NCBI GenBank assembly: GCA_016185015.1
Contig: JACPOI010000057.1
Location: 1-64,000 of the forward strand
Length of the DNA stretch: 64,000 nucleotides
DNA from: Burkholderiales bacterium
Lineage (GTDB): Bacteria; Pseudomonadota; Gammaproteobacteria; Burkholderiales; Burkholderiaceae_C
Direction of reading: 5' to 3'
Shown: piece by piece, positions 27,340 through 36,361 of the stretch
Numbering within the stretch: the stretch's first letter is position 1
How the letters are laid out: each line of letters starts with the position of its first letter
Program-made: the position numbers and the translations under genes
The notes under the pieces: generated by a model
What the model was told of the DNA's origin: nothing
Databases searched by the model: none
What the model saw: the letters and a program-made list of their open reading frames with translations, nothing else

Positions 27340-29055
27340 GTGAACGAAGCGGCGCGCACTTTGCTGCCGCCGCCCGCGGCCGGCCAGCCGGCCTGGCGCG
27401 TGCTCGACACGCGCTTCGCTCCCGCGCGCCTGTTCGCGTTGTGGCAAGCCTGGCGGGATGAAACGCAGCGCCCCCTTGTGCTGCACGTCGTCGCCCTCAC
27501 CGCCTCGCCGCCCTCGGCCGAGTGGCTACGCGCTACGGCCACGCCGGAACAAGCCGCCCTGGCCGATGAACTGCTGGCGCAGTGGACCGGCCTGCTGCCC
27601 GGCCAACACCGCCTGTCCCTCGCCGAGGGCCGGTTGCAGCTGACGCTTTGCATCGGTGAACGGCAGACGCTGCTGCGCGAGCAGCAGTTCGAGGCCGACG
27701 CCGTTTTCCTCGACAGCGCCCAGACCTGGGACCGCTGGAGCCTCAAGGCCCTGGCGCGCTGCTGCCGGCGCGGCACGCATCTCACCTTTGACACATTGAC
27801 GCCGGACCTCCACAAACTGCTACCCGAAAGCGGCTTCGCTCTGGAGGCGAATCAGGGTCGCTACGACCCGCCCTGGGACCTCAAAACCAGTCGCGAAACG
27901 CTACGCACCGAGGCCACCGCACCCGGCACGTGCGTGGTGGTCGGCGCCGGCCTGGCCGGTGCCAGCGTGGCCGCCGCCCTGGCCCGACGCGGCTGGTTGG
28001 TCCAGGTGCTGGACGCCGCGCCCGAACCGGCCGCCGGTGCCTCGGGCCTGCCCGCCGGCCTGCTGGTTCCTCATGTCTCCAGCGACGACAGCCCGCGTTC
28101 GCGCCTCACCCGCGCCGGCCTGCGCCTGATGCGCACCGAAGCCCAGCGCCTGCTGCAGGCCGGGTTGGACTGGGCCGCCAGCGGCGTGCTGGAGCAGCGC
28201 CTGGATGGCAACACCGGCCTGCCGGCCCACTGGCCCGCCGAGGGCCAGCAGATCACGCACTTAGCCCCCACGGGCACCGAACCCTGGCGCACGGGCATGG
28301 CGACCGTGCCCGCGCTCTGGCACGAGCAGGCCGCCTGGATCAAACCCGCGCGCCTGGTGCAGGCCTGGCTGAAGCAGCACGGCGTGACCTTCCGGGGCAA
28401 CACCAAGGTGGAGCGACTGCAACGCGCCGGCACCTTGTGGCAGTTGCTGGACCGCGAAGGCAAGCTGCTGACCAGCGCCAGCCACGTGGTGCTGGCCAAT
28501 GCAGCCGATGCGCCGCGCCTGCTGGCCTCGCTGGGCCTAGCCACCCAATTGCCGGCCCTGCAGGAAATGCGCGGCGTGATGAGCAGCGGCCTGCGCCAGC
28601 CGGGTGATGAAGCCGCCCTGCCGCCTGTCCCCGTCAACGGTCTGGGCAGCCTGATCCCGGCCGTGCCCACCGACGATGGCCTGGCCTGGTACGCCGGCGC
28701 CACCTATGAGGATGCGACCCAGCCACCGGCCACGGCCAGCGAACACCACGGCACCAATCTCGACAAGCTGCGCACCCTGCTGCCCGCCGCGGCCCAGGCT
28801 CTGGCGCCCTCCTTCGCGCCGGACACCGCGCGCGGCTGGGGCGGCACCCGCTGCGTCAGCGCCGACCGCCTGCCCCTGGTCGGCCCGCTCGAAGAAGGCC
28901 TTCAGCCCACGCTGTGGATCAGCGCCGCCATGGGCTCACGCGGCCTGAGCTTCGCCATGCTCTGCGCCGAACTGCTGGCCTCCCGCCTGGGCGCCGAGCC
29001 CTGGCCCGTGGAGGCCAGCCTGGCGCGCGCGCTGCATGCGCGACGCGCAGACTGA
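27340..29055 (+). CDS. mnmC: MnmC-type tRNA-modification oxidoreductase with degraded methyltransferase half
   Basis: MnmC finishes mnm5s2U34 of tRNA: the C-terminal FAD domain removes the carboxymethyl group, then the N-terminal domain methylates. Here the FAD oxidase domain is intact (VVVGAGLAGASVAAAL from about residue 200, GSRGLSFAMLCAELLA near the end). The N-terminal part lacks roughly the first 60 residues, its SAM-binding glycine motif (family GFGxGLNF) reads RFAPARLF, and the LDGFxPxxNPxxW motif reads LDSAQTWDRW. The start is GTG at 27340, 18 nt after yggX, without a clear Shine-Dalgarno. Only the oxidase step is likely to be active. Confidence 0.88.
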   Translation: MNEAARTLLPPPAAGQPAWRVLDTRFAPARLFALWQAWRDETQRPLVLHVVALTASPPSAEWLRATATPEQAALADELLAQWTGLLPGQHRLSLAEGRLQLTLCIGERQTLLREQQFEADAVFLDSAQTWDRWSLKALARCCRRGTHLTFDTLTPDLHKLLPESGFALEANQGRYDPPWDLKTSRETLRTEATAPGTCVVVGAGLAGASVAAALARRGWLVQVLDAAPEPAAGASGLPAGLLVPHVSSDDSPRSRLTRAGLRLMRTEAQRLLQAGLDWAASGVLEQRLDGNTGLPAHWPAEGQQITHLAPTGTEPWRTGMATVPALWHEQAAWIKPARLVQAWLKQHGVTFRGNTKVERLQRAGTLWQLLDREGKLLTSASHVVLANAADAPRLLASLGLATQLPALQEMRGVMSSGLRQPGDEAALPPVPVNGLGSLIPAVPTDDGLAWYAGATYEDATQPPATASEHHGTNLDKLRTLLPAAAQALAPSFAPDTARGWGGTRCVSADRLPLVGPLEEGLQPTLWISAAMGSRGLSFAMLCAELLASRLGAEPWPVEASLARALHARRAD

Positions 29056-29079
29056 GCTTTGCACGACAATGCGCCCACC

Positions 29080-30069
29080 ATGGGCCACAAGATCATCCTC
29101 GACTGCGACCCCGGCGCCGACGACGCGCTGGCGATGTACTTCGCGCTCGCCCATCCTGGTTTCGAACTGCTGGCCGTCACCACCACCTTCGGCCACCTCA
29201 CTGTGGCCCAGGCCACGCGTAATGCCCTGCTGCTCTGCGCGCTGGCCGGGCGTCCGGATCTGCCGGTCTGCAGCGGCGTGGCCACACCCACGCGCAAGGC
29301 GACCTGGTGGCACGACCCCGAGGCCTTCGGTGCCGACGGTCTGGGCGATCTGCCGCGGCGCCCGACCGAAGCGCATGGCCCCGACGAACGTTCGGCCGCG
29401 CGCTGCATCGTGGAGCTGGCGCAGGCGCACCCGGGCCAGCTGAGCCTAGTCTGCGCCGGCCCGCTGGGCAATCTGGCCCAGGCCCTGCGCCTGGAGCCGC
29501 ATCTGCCCGAACTGCTGGCCCAGGTGGTGGTGACCGGCGGCAGCATGGCCGCGCCGGGTGATGTGTCGCCCGTCGCGGAAGCCAACTTCTGGTGCGATCC
29601 GCACGCCGCCGACCTGGTATTGACGGCCGGTTTCAAGCTGGCCCTGCTGGGCCTGGATGTGAGCCAGGCCGCGCCCTTGCCACTGGCGCTGATCGAAAAA
29701 CTGGCCGCCCAGCGGCCCCACCCCGCCACGGCAGCCCTGCTGCATGCGAGCCGCCAGCACGCCAGCGACCGGGCCCGGCGGGAGCCCGGCACACCGCCCA
29801 GCTGCCCCGCCCCGGGCCTGCTGGGCCTGGCCTGGTTGCTGCAACCAGAGTTGTTCAAGACCGAATCCGGCCGGGTGCGCGTGGTGCCCGATGGCCTGGC
29901 CGAGGGCCAGAGCATCATGGACCGGCGCGAGCACATCCCCTACCCCCAGGGGGGCTGGGAGGCGCAGATTCCCCAGATCCAGGCCGCCCTGCAGCTGGAC
30001 ACCCAGTCTTACCTGGCCCTGGCGGAGCGCACCTTGCTGGCCGACTGGCTGCCCCCTAGCCCGGGCTGA
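29080..30069 (+). CDS. Nucleoside hydrolase (inosine-uridine type)
   Basis: The 329-residue enzyme hydrolyses ribonucleosides to base and ribose. The calcium-binding signature appears as DCDPGADDALA near residues 8-18 (usually DTDPGIDDA), with the family VVTGGS and AEANFWCDPHAA segments in the middle. ATG at 29080 is chosen; a TTG at 29059 would add seven residues. It starts 24 nt after mnmC. Substrate preference cannot be read. The change of Thr to Cys and Ile to Ala in the signature is a minor variation. Confidence 0.88.
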   Translation: MGHKIILDCDPGADDALAMYFALAHPGFELLAVTTTFGHLTVAQATRNALLLCALAGRPDLPVCSGVATPTRKATWWHDPEAFGADGLGDLPRRPTEAHGPDERSAARCIVELAQAHPGQLSLVCAGPLGNLAQALRLEPHLPELLAQVVVTGGSMAAPGDVSPVAEANFWCDPHAADLVLTAGFKLALLGLDVSQAAPLPLALIEKLAAQRPHPATAALLHASRQHASDRARREPGTPPSCPAPGLLGLAWLLQPELFKTESGRVRVVPDGLAEGQSIMDRREHIPYPQGGWEAQIPQIQAALQLDTQSYLALAERTLLADWLPPSPG

Positions 30070-30082
30070 AGACCCAGCACCG

Positions 30083-30114
30083 GGATTCCTTATTACCAAT
30101 ACTTATAGGAATCC
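30083..30114 (+). promoter_or_regulatory. Inverted repeat, candidate CysB-type operator upstream of the sulfite/sulfate operon
   Basis: GGATTCCT (30083-30090) and AGGAATCC (30107-30114) form a perfect 8-nt inverted repeat with a 16-nt AT-rich spacer. Its centre is about 65 bp before the predicted transcription start at about 30163, the usual place for a LysR-family activator. The regulator is inferred. Confidence 0.5.
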
Positions 30115-30128
30115 AAGAAAAATGTAGT

Positions 30129-30163
30129 TTGGGATCTGAGGCCCCGCTTTTACAGTCGCGTCC
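30129..30163 (+). promoter_or_regulatory. Predicted promoter of the TauE-cysI operon
   Basis: TTGGGA (30129-30134), 16 nt, then TACAGT (30151-30156) resemble sigma-70 elements. The hexamer ends 7 nt before the ATG at 30164, so the transcript would be leaderless or nearly so; there is no Shine-Dalgarno. Confidence 0.4.
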
Positions 30164-30955
30164 ATGCATGACGTGGCGTTCATTTTTGCGGGCTTCTTTG
30201 TCGGTCTGGTCGTCGGCCTGACCGGCGTGGGCGGCGGCTCGCTCATGACGCCCATCCTGATCTTCTTTTTCGGCGTCAAGCCGCACCTGGCCGTCGGTAC
30301 CGACCTGCTGTTCGCAGCCTTCACCAAGCTCAGCGGCACGGTGCGCCTGGCCCGCCAGCGCGTGGTGAACTGGCGCATCGTCTTCCACCTCTCGGCCGGC
30401 AGCATCCCCGCGGCCCTGATCACTCTCTATTTCCTGCACCGCGTGGGCCCGGCCAACCCGGCCGTCCAGAGCCTGATGACCAGCACCCTGGGCGCCGCCC
30501 TGCTGCTGACCGCCGCAGCCACCCTGTACAAGGCCGTGCGCGGCAAGGCCCTGCCGGCTGCCCTGGCCGCTGGCCAGGAAGCCGCCGCCGCCCGCCCGCG
30601 CCACTGGAGCCTGCCCCTGTTGCTGGGCGCTCTGGTAGGCACGCTGGTGACGCTGACCTCGGTGGGCGCCGGCGCCATCGGGGTGAGCGTGCTGCTGTTC
30701 GTCTACCCCCTGCTGCCGCTGCCGCGCATCGTGGCCGCCGACATCGCCTACGCCGTGCCGCTGACCCTGGTCGCCGGCCTGGGCCACGCCTCGCTGGGCT
30801 CGGTGGATTGGTCGCTGCTGGCCCTGTTGCTGGCCGGCTCCCTGCCCGGCATCTGGCTGGGCAGCCACCTGATCCATCGCATCAACGAGCGCGTGGTGCG
30901 CTCCCTCCTCTCCGTGCTGCTGGCCTGGGCCGGCATCAAGCTCATCGCCATCTGA
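30164..30955 (+). CDS. TauE/SafE-family (TSUP) sulfite/anion exporter
   Basis: The 263-residue inner-membrane protein has about eight transmembrane segments and the two TSUP repeats, each with a Gly-rich motif (GLTGVGGGSLMTP near residue 19 and SVGAGAIGVS near residue 165). Members move sulfite, sulfonates or related anions. It is the first gene of the run into cysI, 25 nt upstream, so export of excess sulfite or uptake of a sulfur anion is likely (inference from context). Confidence 0.9.
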   Translation: MHDVAFIFAGFFVGLVVGLTGVGGGSLMTPILIFFFGVKPHLAVGTDLLFAAFTKLSGTVRLARQRVVNWRIVFHLSAGSIPAALITLYFLHRVGPANPAVQSLMTSTLGAALLLTAAATLYKAVRGKALPAALAAGQEAAAARPRHWSLPLLLGALVGTLVTLTSVGAGAIGVSVLLFVYPLLPLPRIVAADIAYAVPLTLVAGLGHASLGSVDWSLLALLLAGSLPGIWLGSHLIHRINERVVRSLLSVLLAWAGIKLIAI

Positions 30956-30980
30956 TTTCTCGCCTGTCACACACAAGAAC

Positions 30981-32798
30981 ATGTACCAGTACACCGACTT
31001 CGACCGCCAGTTCGTGCGCCTGCGCGCCGAGCAGTACCGCGACCAGCTCGAACGCCACCTGGCCGGCCAGCTCGGCAACGAGGAGTTCCGCCCGCTGCGC
31101 CTGCAGAACGGCTGGTACGTGCAGCGCCACGCCCCGATGCTGCGCGTGGCCGTGCCCTACGGTGAGCTCTCCAGCGCCCAGGTGCGTGTGCTGGCGAAGA
31201 TCGCCCGTGAATACGACCAGCCCGGCAACGAAGTCTTCCAGGGCGCCATCGCGGCGCAGAACAAGCTGGGCGATATCCAGCTGCGCGACGGCAAGGCCAT
31301 CGGCAGCCGCCTGACCACGGGCTACGCGCACTTCACGACGCGCCAGAACGTGCAGTTCAACTGGATCCCGCTGGACAAGAGCGCCGACGTCATGGACTTG
31401 CTGGCCACGGTGGGCATGCACGGCATTCAGACCAGTGGCAACTGCATCCGCAACATCACCAGCGACGCGCTGGCCGGCATCGCCGTGGACGAGGTGGCCG
31501 ATCCGCGCCCCTTCGCCGAGATCCTGCGCCAGTGGAGCACGCTGCACCCCGAGTTCGCCTTCCTGCCGCGCAAGTTCAAGATCGCCATCACGGGCGCGCG
31601 CGAAGACCGCGCGGCCATCGCCTGGCACGACGTGGGCCTGCAGTTGCTGCGCAATGCCGAAGGCACGCTGGGCTTCAAGGTGCTGGTGGGCGGCGGCATG
31701 GGCCGCACCCCGGTCATCGCCACCACCATCCGCGAATTCCTGCCCTGCGACCAGATCCTCAACTACACGGAAGCCGTGGTGCGGGTCTACAACCGCTGGG
31801 GCCGCCGCGACAACAAGTACAAGGCCCGCATCAAGATCCTGGTGAAGGCCGAGGGCCAGCGCTACATCGACGAGGTGGAAGAGGAATACCGTCAGATCAT
31901 CGAGCGCGACGGCGCCCCGCACACCATCACCGCCGCCGAATTCGAGCGCATCAGCGCCCATTTCGTGCCGCCCACCCTGACCTGCGACCGCAAGAGCGCC
32001 GACGCCAAGATCGCCCACATCCTCAAGGCCGCGGCCGAGGACGACGTCGAGTTCGGCCGCTGGCTGCAGCGCAACGTCAGCGCGCACAAGAACCCCGACC
32101 TGCGCGCCGTCACCCTGTCCTTCAAGCGCCTGGGCCAGTCGCCCGGCGACGCCACCGCGGCCCAGCTGGACGCCGTGGCCGAACTGGCCGAGCGCTACAG
32201 CGGCGGCGAAGTGCGTGTGACGCACCAGCAGAACCTGGTACTGCCCTGGGTGCGTTGCGACCAGCTCGCCGAACTCTGGCGCGAAGCCCGCCACCTGGGC
32301 CTGGCCAAACCCAACATCGGCCTGCTCACCGACATGATCGCCTGCCCCGGCGGCGATTTCTGCGACCTCGCCAACGCCCGCTCCCTGCCCCTGGCCGAAG
32401 CCATCACCGCGCGTTACCAGGACCTGGACGAGCTGCACGACCTGGGCGAGATTGACCTGCACATCAGCGGTTGCATCAACTCCTGCGGCCACCACCACAG
32501 CGGCCACATCGGCATCCTGGGCGTGGACAAGGACGGCAAGGAGTGGTACCAGGTCACCGTGGGCGGCTCTGACGGCAAGATTTTGTCGGGCGATCCGGTG
32601 CCAGGCAAGGTCATCGGCCCGTCCTTCTCGGCCCACGAAGTGCCCGACGTGATCGAGGCCCTGCTCGACACCTACCGCGCCCAGCGCCAGGACGGCGAGC
32701 ATTTCATCGACACGCTGCGTCGTGTCGGCAGCGACCCGTTCAAGCAGGCTGGCCAGCAGGCCCGCCATGACACCGGCCACGAAGCCGCCACGGCCTGA
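30981..32798 (+). CDS. cysI: Assimilatory sulfite reductase hemoprotein (CysI type)
   Basis: The 605-residue siroheme/[4Fe-4S] enzyme reduces sulfite to sulfide. Cluster and siroheme ligands are visible as CPGGDFC (C-x5-C) and CINSC (C-x3-C) near residues 454 and 495. The two ferredoxin-like half-domain repeats are present, with TSGNCIRN in the first. Nitrite reductase activity cannot be excluded by sequence, but the surrounding cysH-cysD-cysN favours sulfite. No cysJ flavoprotein is in the window, so electrons may come from ferredoxin. Confidence 0.93.
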   Translation: MYQYTDFDRQFVRLRAEQYRDQLERHLAGQLGNEEFRPLRLQNGWYVQRHAPMLRVAVPYGELSSAQVRVLAKIAREYDQPGNEVFQGAIAAQNKLGDIQLRDGKAIGSRLTTGYAHFTTRQNVQFNWIPLDKSADVMDLLATVGMHGIQTSGNCIRNITSDALAGIAVDEVADPRPFAEILRQWSTLHPEFAFLPRKFKIAITGAREDRAAIAWHDVGLQLLRNAEGTLGFKVLVGGGMGRTPVIATTIREFLPCDQILNYTEAVVRVYNRWGRRDNKYKARIKILVKAEGQRYIDEVEEEYRQIIERDGAPHTITAAEFERISAHFVPPTLTCDRKSADAKIAHILKAAAEDDVEFGRWLQRNVSAHKNPDLRAVTLSFKRLGQSPGDATAAQLDAVAELAERYSGGEVRVTHQQNLVLPWVRCDQLAELWREARHLGLAKPNIGLLTDMIACPGGDFCDLANARSLPLAEAITARYQDLDELHDLGEIDLHISGCINSCGHHHSGHIGILGVDKDGKEWYQVTVGGSDGKILSGDPVPGKVIGPSFSAHEVPDVIEALLDTYRAQRQDGEHFIDTLRRVGSDPFKQAGQQARHDTGHEAATA

Positions 32799-32811
32799 AG
32801 AAGGACCCACG

Positions 32812-33192
32812 ATGAAACTGCTGCACGCTGACACCGCTGCCACCCAGCCGCAAGACCTGCAAACGCTGGTGCTAGCCAATGACGCCGACCCGCGCACCCT
32901 GACGCTCGACGGCGTGGCCCGCATCGACCTGCATTTCCCCAGCTTCACCGACGGCCGCGCGCACAGCCAGGCCTTCCTGCTGCGCCGCCGCCTGGGCTAC
33001 CAGGGCGAGATCCGCGCCACCGGCGACGTGCTGGTCGACCAGTTGCCCCTGCTGTCGCGCAACGGCTTCGACGCCGCCGTGCTGCGGGCCGACCAGGACC
33101 TGGCCGTCGCCGAGCGCCAGCTGGCCCGTTTCAAGAGCCACTACCAGGGCGACGCCGTGGTACCGCGCCCGCGTTTCGTGCAGGCCGCCTGA
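32812..33192 (+). CDS. DUF934 protein of the cys operon
   Basis: The 126-residue protein belongs to the small family regularly found between cysI and cysH in beta- and gammaproteobacteria. It has no identified catalytic motif. It carries RIDLHFPSFTDGRAHSQAFLL-type sequence near residues 42-62 and a C-terminal FKSHYQGD segment. The biochemical role is unestablished; the constant position suggests help to sulfite reductase assembly or activity. AAGGA lies upstream of the ATG at 32812. Confidence 0.9.
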   Translation: MKLLHADTAATQPQDLQTLVLANDADPRTLTLDGVARIDLHFPSFTDGRAHSQAFLLRRRLGYQGEIRATGDVLVDQLPLLSRNGFDAAVLRADQDLAVAERQLARFKSHYQGDAVVPRPRFVQAA

Positions 33193-33204
33193 GAAAGCCC
33201 CGGG

Positions 33205-33963
33205 ATGAAAGCCACCGAACTCAACGCCCGCGCCAGCGGCGACTACGCGACCAAACTGGCCCACACGCAGGAGCTGCTGCAGCGCGCTGCGCGCGACTTC
33301 GCGCCCGTGCTGCCCGGCGGCCCCTCCCTGGTCAGCCTGGCCTGCAGTCTGGGCGCCGAAGACATGGTGCTGGCCCACCTGATCAATGCCCAGCAACTCA
33401 ACATCGGCATCTTCGTGCTCGATACGGGCCGCCTGCACACCCAGACCCTGGAACTGATGCACCAGCTCAAGGCCACGTCACGCGCGCCGGTGGAAATCTT
33501 CCAGCCGCAGACCGAGGCCGTGGTGACTTTCGTGCAGCGCGAAGGCAAGGACGCGATGTACAAGAGCATCGAGCTGCGCAAGGCCTGCTGCCATATCCGC
33601 AAGATGGAGCCGCTGGACCGTGCCCTGGCCGACAAACGCGCCTGGATCACCGGCCTGCGCCGTGAGCAGTCCGGCGCCCGCGCCGAAGTGCCCTTCATCG
33701 ACGACAGCAACGCCCACCGCCTGAAGTTCAACCCCCTGGCCGAGTGGACCTGGGGCGACGTCTGGCACTACATCAAACAGAACAACGTGGCCTACAACCA
33801 GCTGCACGACCAGTTCTATCCCAGCATCGGTTGCGAGCCCTGCACCCGTGCCATTTCGCTGGGCGAGGACTTCCGCGCCGGCCGCTGGTGGTGGGAGGAC
33901 GAAGCCGCCAAGGAGTGCGGCCTGCACGTCCAGGAACCATTGAAACAAGGAGCGCCGACATGA
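33205..33963 (+). CDS. cysH: Adenylylsulfate (APS) reductase, CysH family
   Basis: CysH reduces activated sulfate to sulfite with thioredoxin or glutathione. The 252-residue protein has the PP-loop-like SLACSLGAEDMV and four extra cysteines, CC in KACCHIR and C-x2-C in GCEPCTR. These bind a [4Fe-4S] cluster and mark the APS-using type rather than the PAPS-using E. coli type. The C-terminal CGLH holds the catalytic Cys. No cysC kinase is in the window, which agrees with direct use of APS. Its end overlaps cysD by 4 nt. Confidence 0.95.
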   Translation: MKATELNARASGDYATKLAHTQELLQRAARDFAPVLPGGPSLVSLACSLGAEDMVLAHLINAQQLNIGIFVLDTGRLHTQTLELMHQLKATSRAPVEIFQPQTEAVVTFVQREGKDAMYKSIELRKACCHIRKMEPLDRALADKRAWITGLRREQSGARAEVPFIDDSNAHRLKFNPLAEWTWGDVWHYIKQNNVAYNQLHDQFYPSIGCEPCTRAISLGEDFRAGRWWWEDEAAKECGLHVQEPLKQGAPT

Positions 33964-34904
33964 ACGCCCGCGCCGAACAAGAACTACTGAAGCCCACCGT
34001 GCACCAGCTGAGCAACGCCCACCTCGACGCGCTCGAGGAAGAAACCATCTTCATCCTGCGCGAGGTGGCCGCCACTTTCGAGCGCCCGACCCTGCTGTTC
34101 TCGGGCGGCAAGGATTCGCTGGTGATGCTCAAGTGCGCCGAGAAAGCTTTTGGCGCTGGCCGCCTGCCCTACCCGCTGCTGATGATCGACACCGGCCACA
34201 ACTTCCCCGAAGTGACCGATTTCCGCGACCAGCGCGCCAAGGAACTCGGCGCCGAGCTCATCGTGCGCAGCGTGGAAGACTCCATGAAACGCGGCACCGT
34301 GCGCCTGGCCCACCCGGGCGAAAGCCGCAACGTGCACCAGTCGGTGACGCTGCTCGAAGCCATCGAGGAATTCCGCTTCGACGCGCTGATTGGCGGCGCC
34401 CGCCGCGACGAGGAAAAGGCCCGCGCCAAGGAGCGCATCTTCTCGCACCGCGACAGCTTCGGCCAATGGCAGCCCAAGGCCCAGCGCCCCGAGCTCTGGA
34501 CCCTGTTCAACACCCGCCTGGCCCCGGGCGAACACTTCCGCGTGTTCCCCATCAGCAACTGGACCGAGCTCGACGTCTGGCAGTACATCGACCGCGAAAA
34601 AATCGCCCTGCCCTCGATCTACTACACACACAAACGTGAAGTGGTGGACCGCCGCGGCATGCTGGCCCCCGTCACCGAACTCACCCCGCCGCGCGAGGGC
34701 GAACAGGTCATCGTGCGCGACGTGCGTTTCCGCACCGTGGGCGACATCACCTGCACCTGCCCGGTGGCCAGCACGGCCGCCACGGCCGCCGACATCGTGA
34801 TCGAAACCCTGGCCGCCGAGGTCAGCGAGCGCGGCGCCACCCGCATGGACGACCAGACTTCTGATGCGTCCATGGAAAAACGTAAAAAGGATGGTTATTT
34901 CTAA
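33960..34904 (+). CDS. cysD: Sulfate adenylyltransferase subunit 2
   Basis: CysD is the catalytic subunit that makes APS from sulfate and ATP, driven by GTP hydrolysis in CysN. The 314-residue protein has the ATP-pyrophosphatase P-loop SGGKDS near residue 49 and ends in the family tail MEKRKKDGYF. The ATG at 33960 overlaps the cysH stop as ATGA, implying translational coupling. Confidence 0.96.
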   Translation: MNARAEQELLKPTVHQLSNAHLDALEEETIFILREVAATFERPTLLFSGGKDSLVMLKCAEKAFGAGRLPYPLLMIDTGHNFPEVTDFRDQRAKELGAELIVRSVEDSMKRGTVRLAHPGESRNVHQSVTLLEAIEEFRFDALIGGARRDEEKARAKERIFSHRDSFGQWQPKAQRPELWTLFNTRLAPGEHFRVFPISNWTELDVWQYIDREKIALPSIYYTHKREVVDRRGMLAPVTELTPPREGEQVIVRDVRFRTVGDITCTCPVASTAATAADIVIETLAAEVSERGATRMDDQTSDASMEKRKKDGYF

Positions 34905-34938
34905 TGCTCCCCCACGCTCATCACTTCGTGTATTCGCT

Positions 34939-34987
34939 GCCCCCTGAGGGGGCCTTGGCCTCCTTTGGGGCGGCCCGGCAGGAGGCC
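34939..34987 (+). promoter_or_regulatory. Two hairpins before cysN, one covering its ribosome binding site
   Basis: The cysD-cysN spacer holds a perfect 6-bp hairpin, GCCCCC/GGGGGC (34939-34953), and a second with arms GGCCTCCT (34957-34964) and AGGAGGCC (34980-34987). The right arm contains the cysN Shine-Dalgarno, 5-7 nt before its ATG, so folding would lower cysN translation. GC-rich units like this also resemble repetitive intergenic DNA. Confidence 0.6.
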
Positions 34988-34992
34988 ATCTG

Positions 34993-36246
34993 ATGGAGGC
35001 CCTCAAATTCATCACCTGCGGGTCCGTTGACGACGGCAAGAGCACCCTGATCGGCCGCCTGCTGGTCGACACCCGCGCCGTGCTGCAGGACCACCTGGCC
35101 GGCGTGCAACGCCAGGGCCAGACCGACCTGGCCCTGCTGACCGACGGCCTGAGCGCCGAGCGCGAACAGGGCATCACCATTGACGTGGCCTACCGCTACT
35201 TCAGCACCGAGACGCGCAAGTTCATCATCGGCGATGCGCCGGGCCATGAGCAGTACACCCGCAACATGGTCACGGCGGCATCGAGCGCCGACGCCGCCGT
35301 GGTGCTGGTCGACGCCACCAAGCTCGACTGGCGCAACCCGGCCCTGGCCCTGCTGCCGCAGACCCGCCGCCACAGCCTGCTGCTGCAACTGCTGCGCGTA
35401 CCCTCCATCGTCTTCGCCATCAACAAACTGGACGCGGTGGACGATGCCTCCTTGGCTTTCAAGCACATCCGTGCCGCCCTGCAGGCCTTTGCCGGCAACG
35501 CGGGCCTGGACGTGCGCGCCACGGTGCCGGTCTCGGCCCTGCAGGGCTGGAACGTGGTCGACGCACCCGAGCAGGCCGGCTGGTGCGGCTACCAGGGCCC
35601 GACCCTGCTGGACATCCTGGAACAGCTGCCGGTGACGGCCGCCGACACCGCCCTGCCCCTGGCCTTCCCGGTGCAGTGGGTGGAAAAGTTCTCGTCCTCC
35701 AGCGACACCTCACAAGGCCGCCGCGTGTTCTGGGGCCGTGTGGCCGCGGGCGGCGTGCAGGCCGGCGACACCGTGAAGATCTTCCCCAGCGGCCAGACCG
35801 CCACCGTGGCCCAGGTGCTCAACCATGTGCGCCAGCCCGGCAGCGTGAACGCCGGGCACAGCGCCGGCATCGTGCTGGACCGCGAGGTGGACGTCTCGCG
35901 CGGCGACTGGCTGCTGGCCGTGGGCCAGGACCAGACCTCGCGCGAACTGCTGGCCACCGTGGCCTGGATGGACGACGAGCCGCTGGTGGCTGGCCGGGTC
36001 TACTGGGCGCTGCACGGGCACCGCTGGGTCAAGGCCAAGGTCAAGCGCATCGTGCACCGCCTGGACATCAACACCCTGGCCGAGGAGGACGCCACCCAGC
36101 TGGAGCCCAATGCCATCGGCCACGTCGAACTGGCCCTGCAGGAAGCGATTCCGGCCCTGCCTTTTGCCCGCTCGCGCGGCCTGGGTTCGCTGATCCTGGT
36201 GGACACCGCCAGCCACAAGACCTCGGGGGCGGTGCTGGTCAATTGA
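34993..36246 (+). CDS. cysN: Sulfate adenylyltransferase subunit 1 (GTPase)
   Basis: CysN is the elongation-factor-like GTPase that drives APS synthesis with CysD. The 417-residue protein has GSVDDGKST (G1, residues 10-18), DAPGHEQY (G3) and NKLD (G4), followed by two beta-barrel domains. It ends after the GTPase and barrels, so no APS kinase (CysC) domain is fused. AGGAGG lies upstream of the ATG but inside a predicted hairpin. Confidence 0.96.
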   Translation: MEALKFITCGSVDDGKSTLIGRLLVDTRAVLQDHLAGVQRQGQTDLALLTDGLSAEREQGITIDVAYRYFSTETRKFIIGDAPGHEQYTRNMVTAASSADAAVVLVDATKLDWRNPALALLPQTRRHSLLLQLLRVPSIVFAINKLDAVDDASLAFKHIRAALQAFAGNAGLDVRATVPVSALQGWNVVDAPEQAGWCGYQGPTLLDILEQLPVTAADTALPLAFPVQWVEKFSSSSDTSQGRRVFWGRVAAGGVQAGDTVKIFPSGQTATVAQVLNHVRQPGSVNAGHSAGIVLDREVDVSRGDWLLAVGQDQTSRELLATVAWMDDEPLVAGRVYWALHGHRWVKAKVKRIVHRLDINTLAEEDATQLEPNAIGHVELALQEAIPALPFARSRGLGSLILVDTASHKTSGAVLVN

Positions 36247-36259
36247 CACCCCCCGGGGC

Positions 36260-36273
36260 TTGATCCATCTCAA
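36260..36273 (+). promoter_or_regulatory. Candidate FNR/Anr box upstream of the ferredoxin gene
   Basis: TTGATCCATCTCAA matches the FNR consensus TTGAT-N4-ATCAA at nine of ten defined bases. It lies 88 bp before the fdxA ATG. If occupied at about -41 it would place the start near 36308. A single near-match can arise by chance. Confidence 0.35.
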
Positions 36274-36361
36274 CAACCCTGTACCTGACAAGGGCGAGAA
36301 TCCCCGGGATCTTCAAAAGCCAATAAAATCAAGGACTTTTAGTCTTAGCCAGAACTACAAC

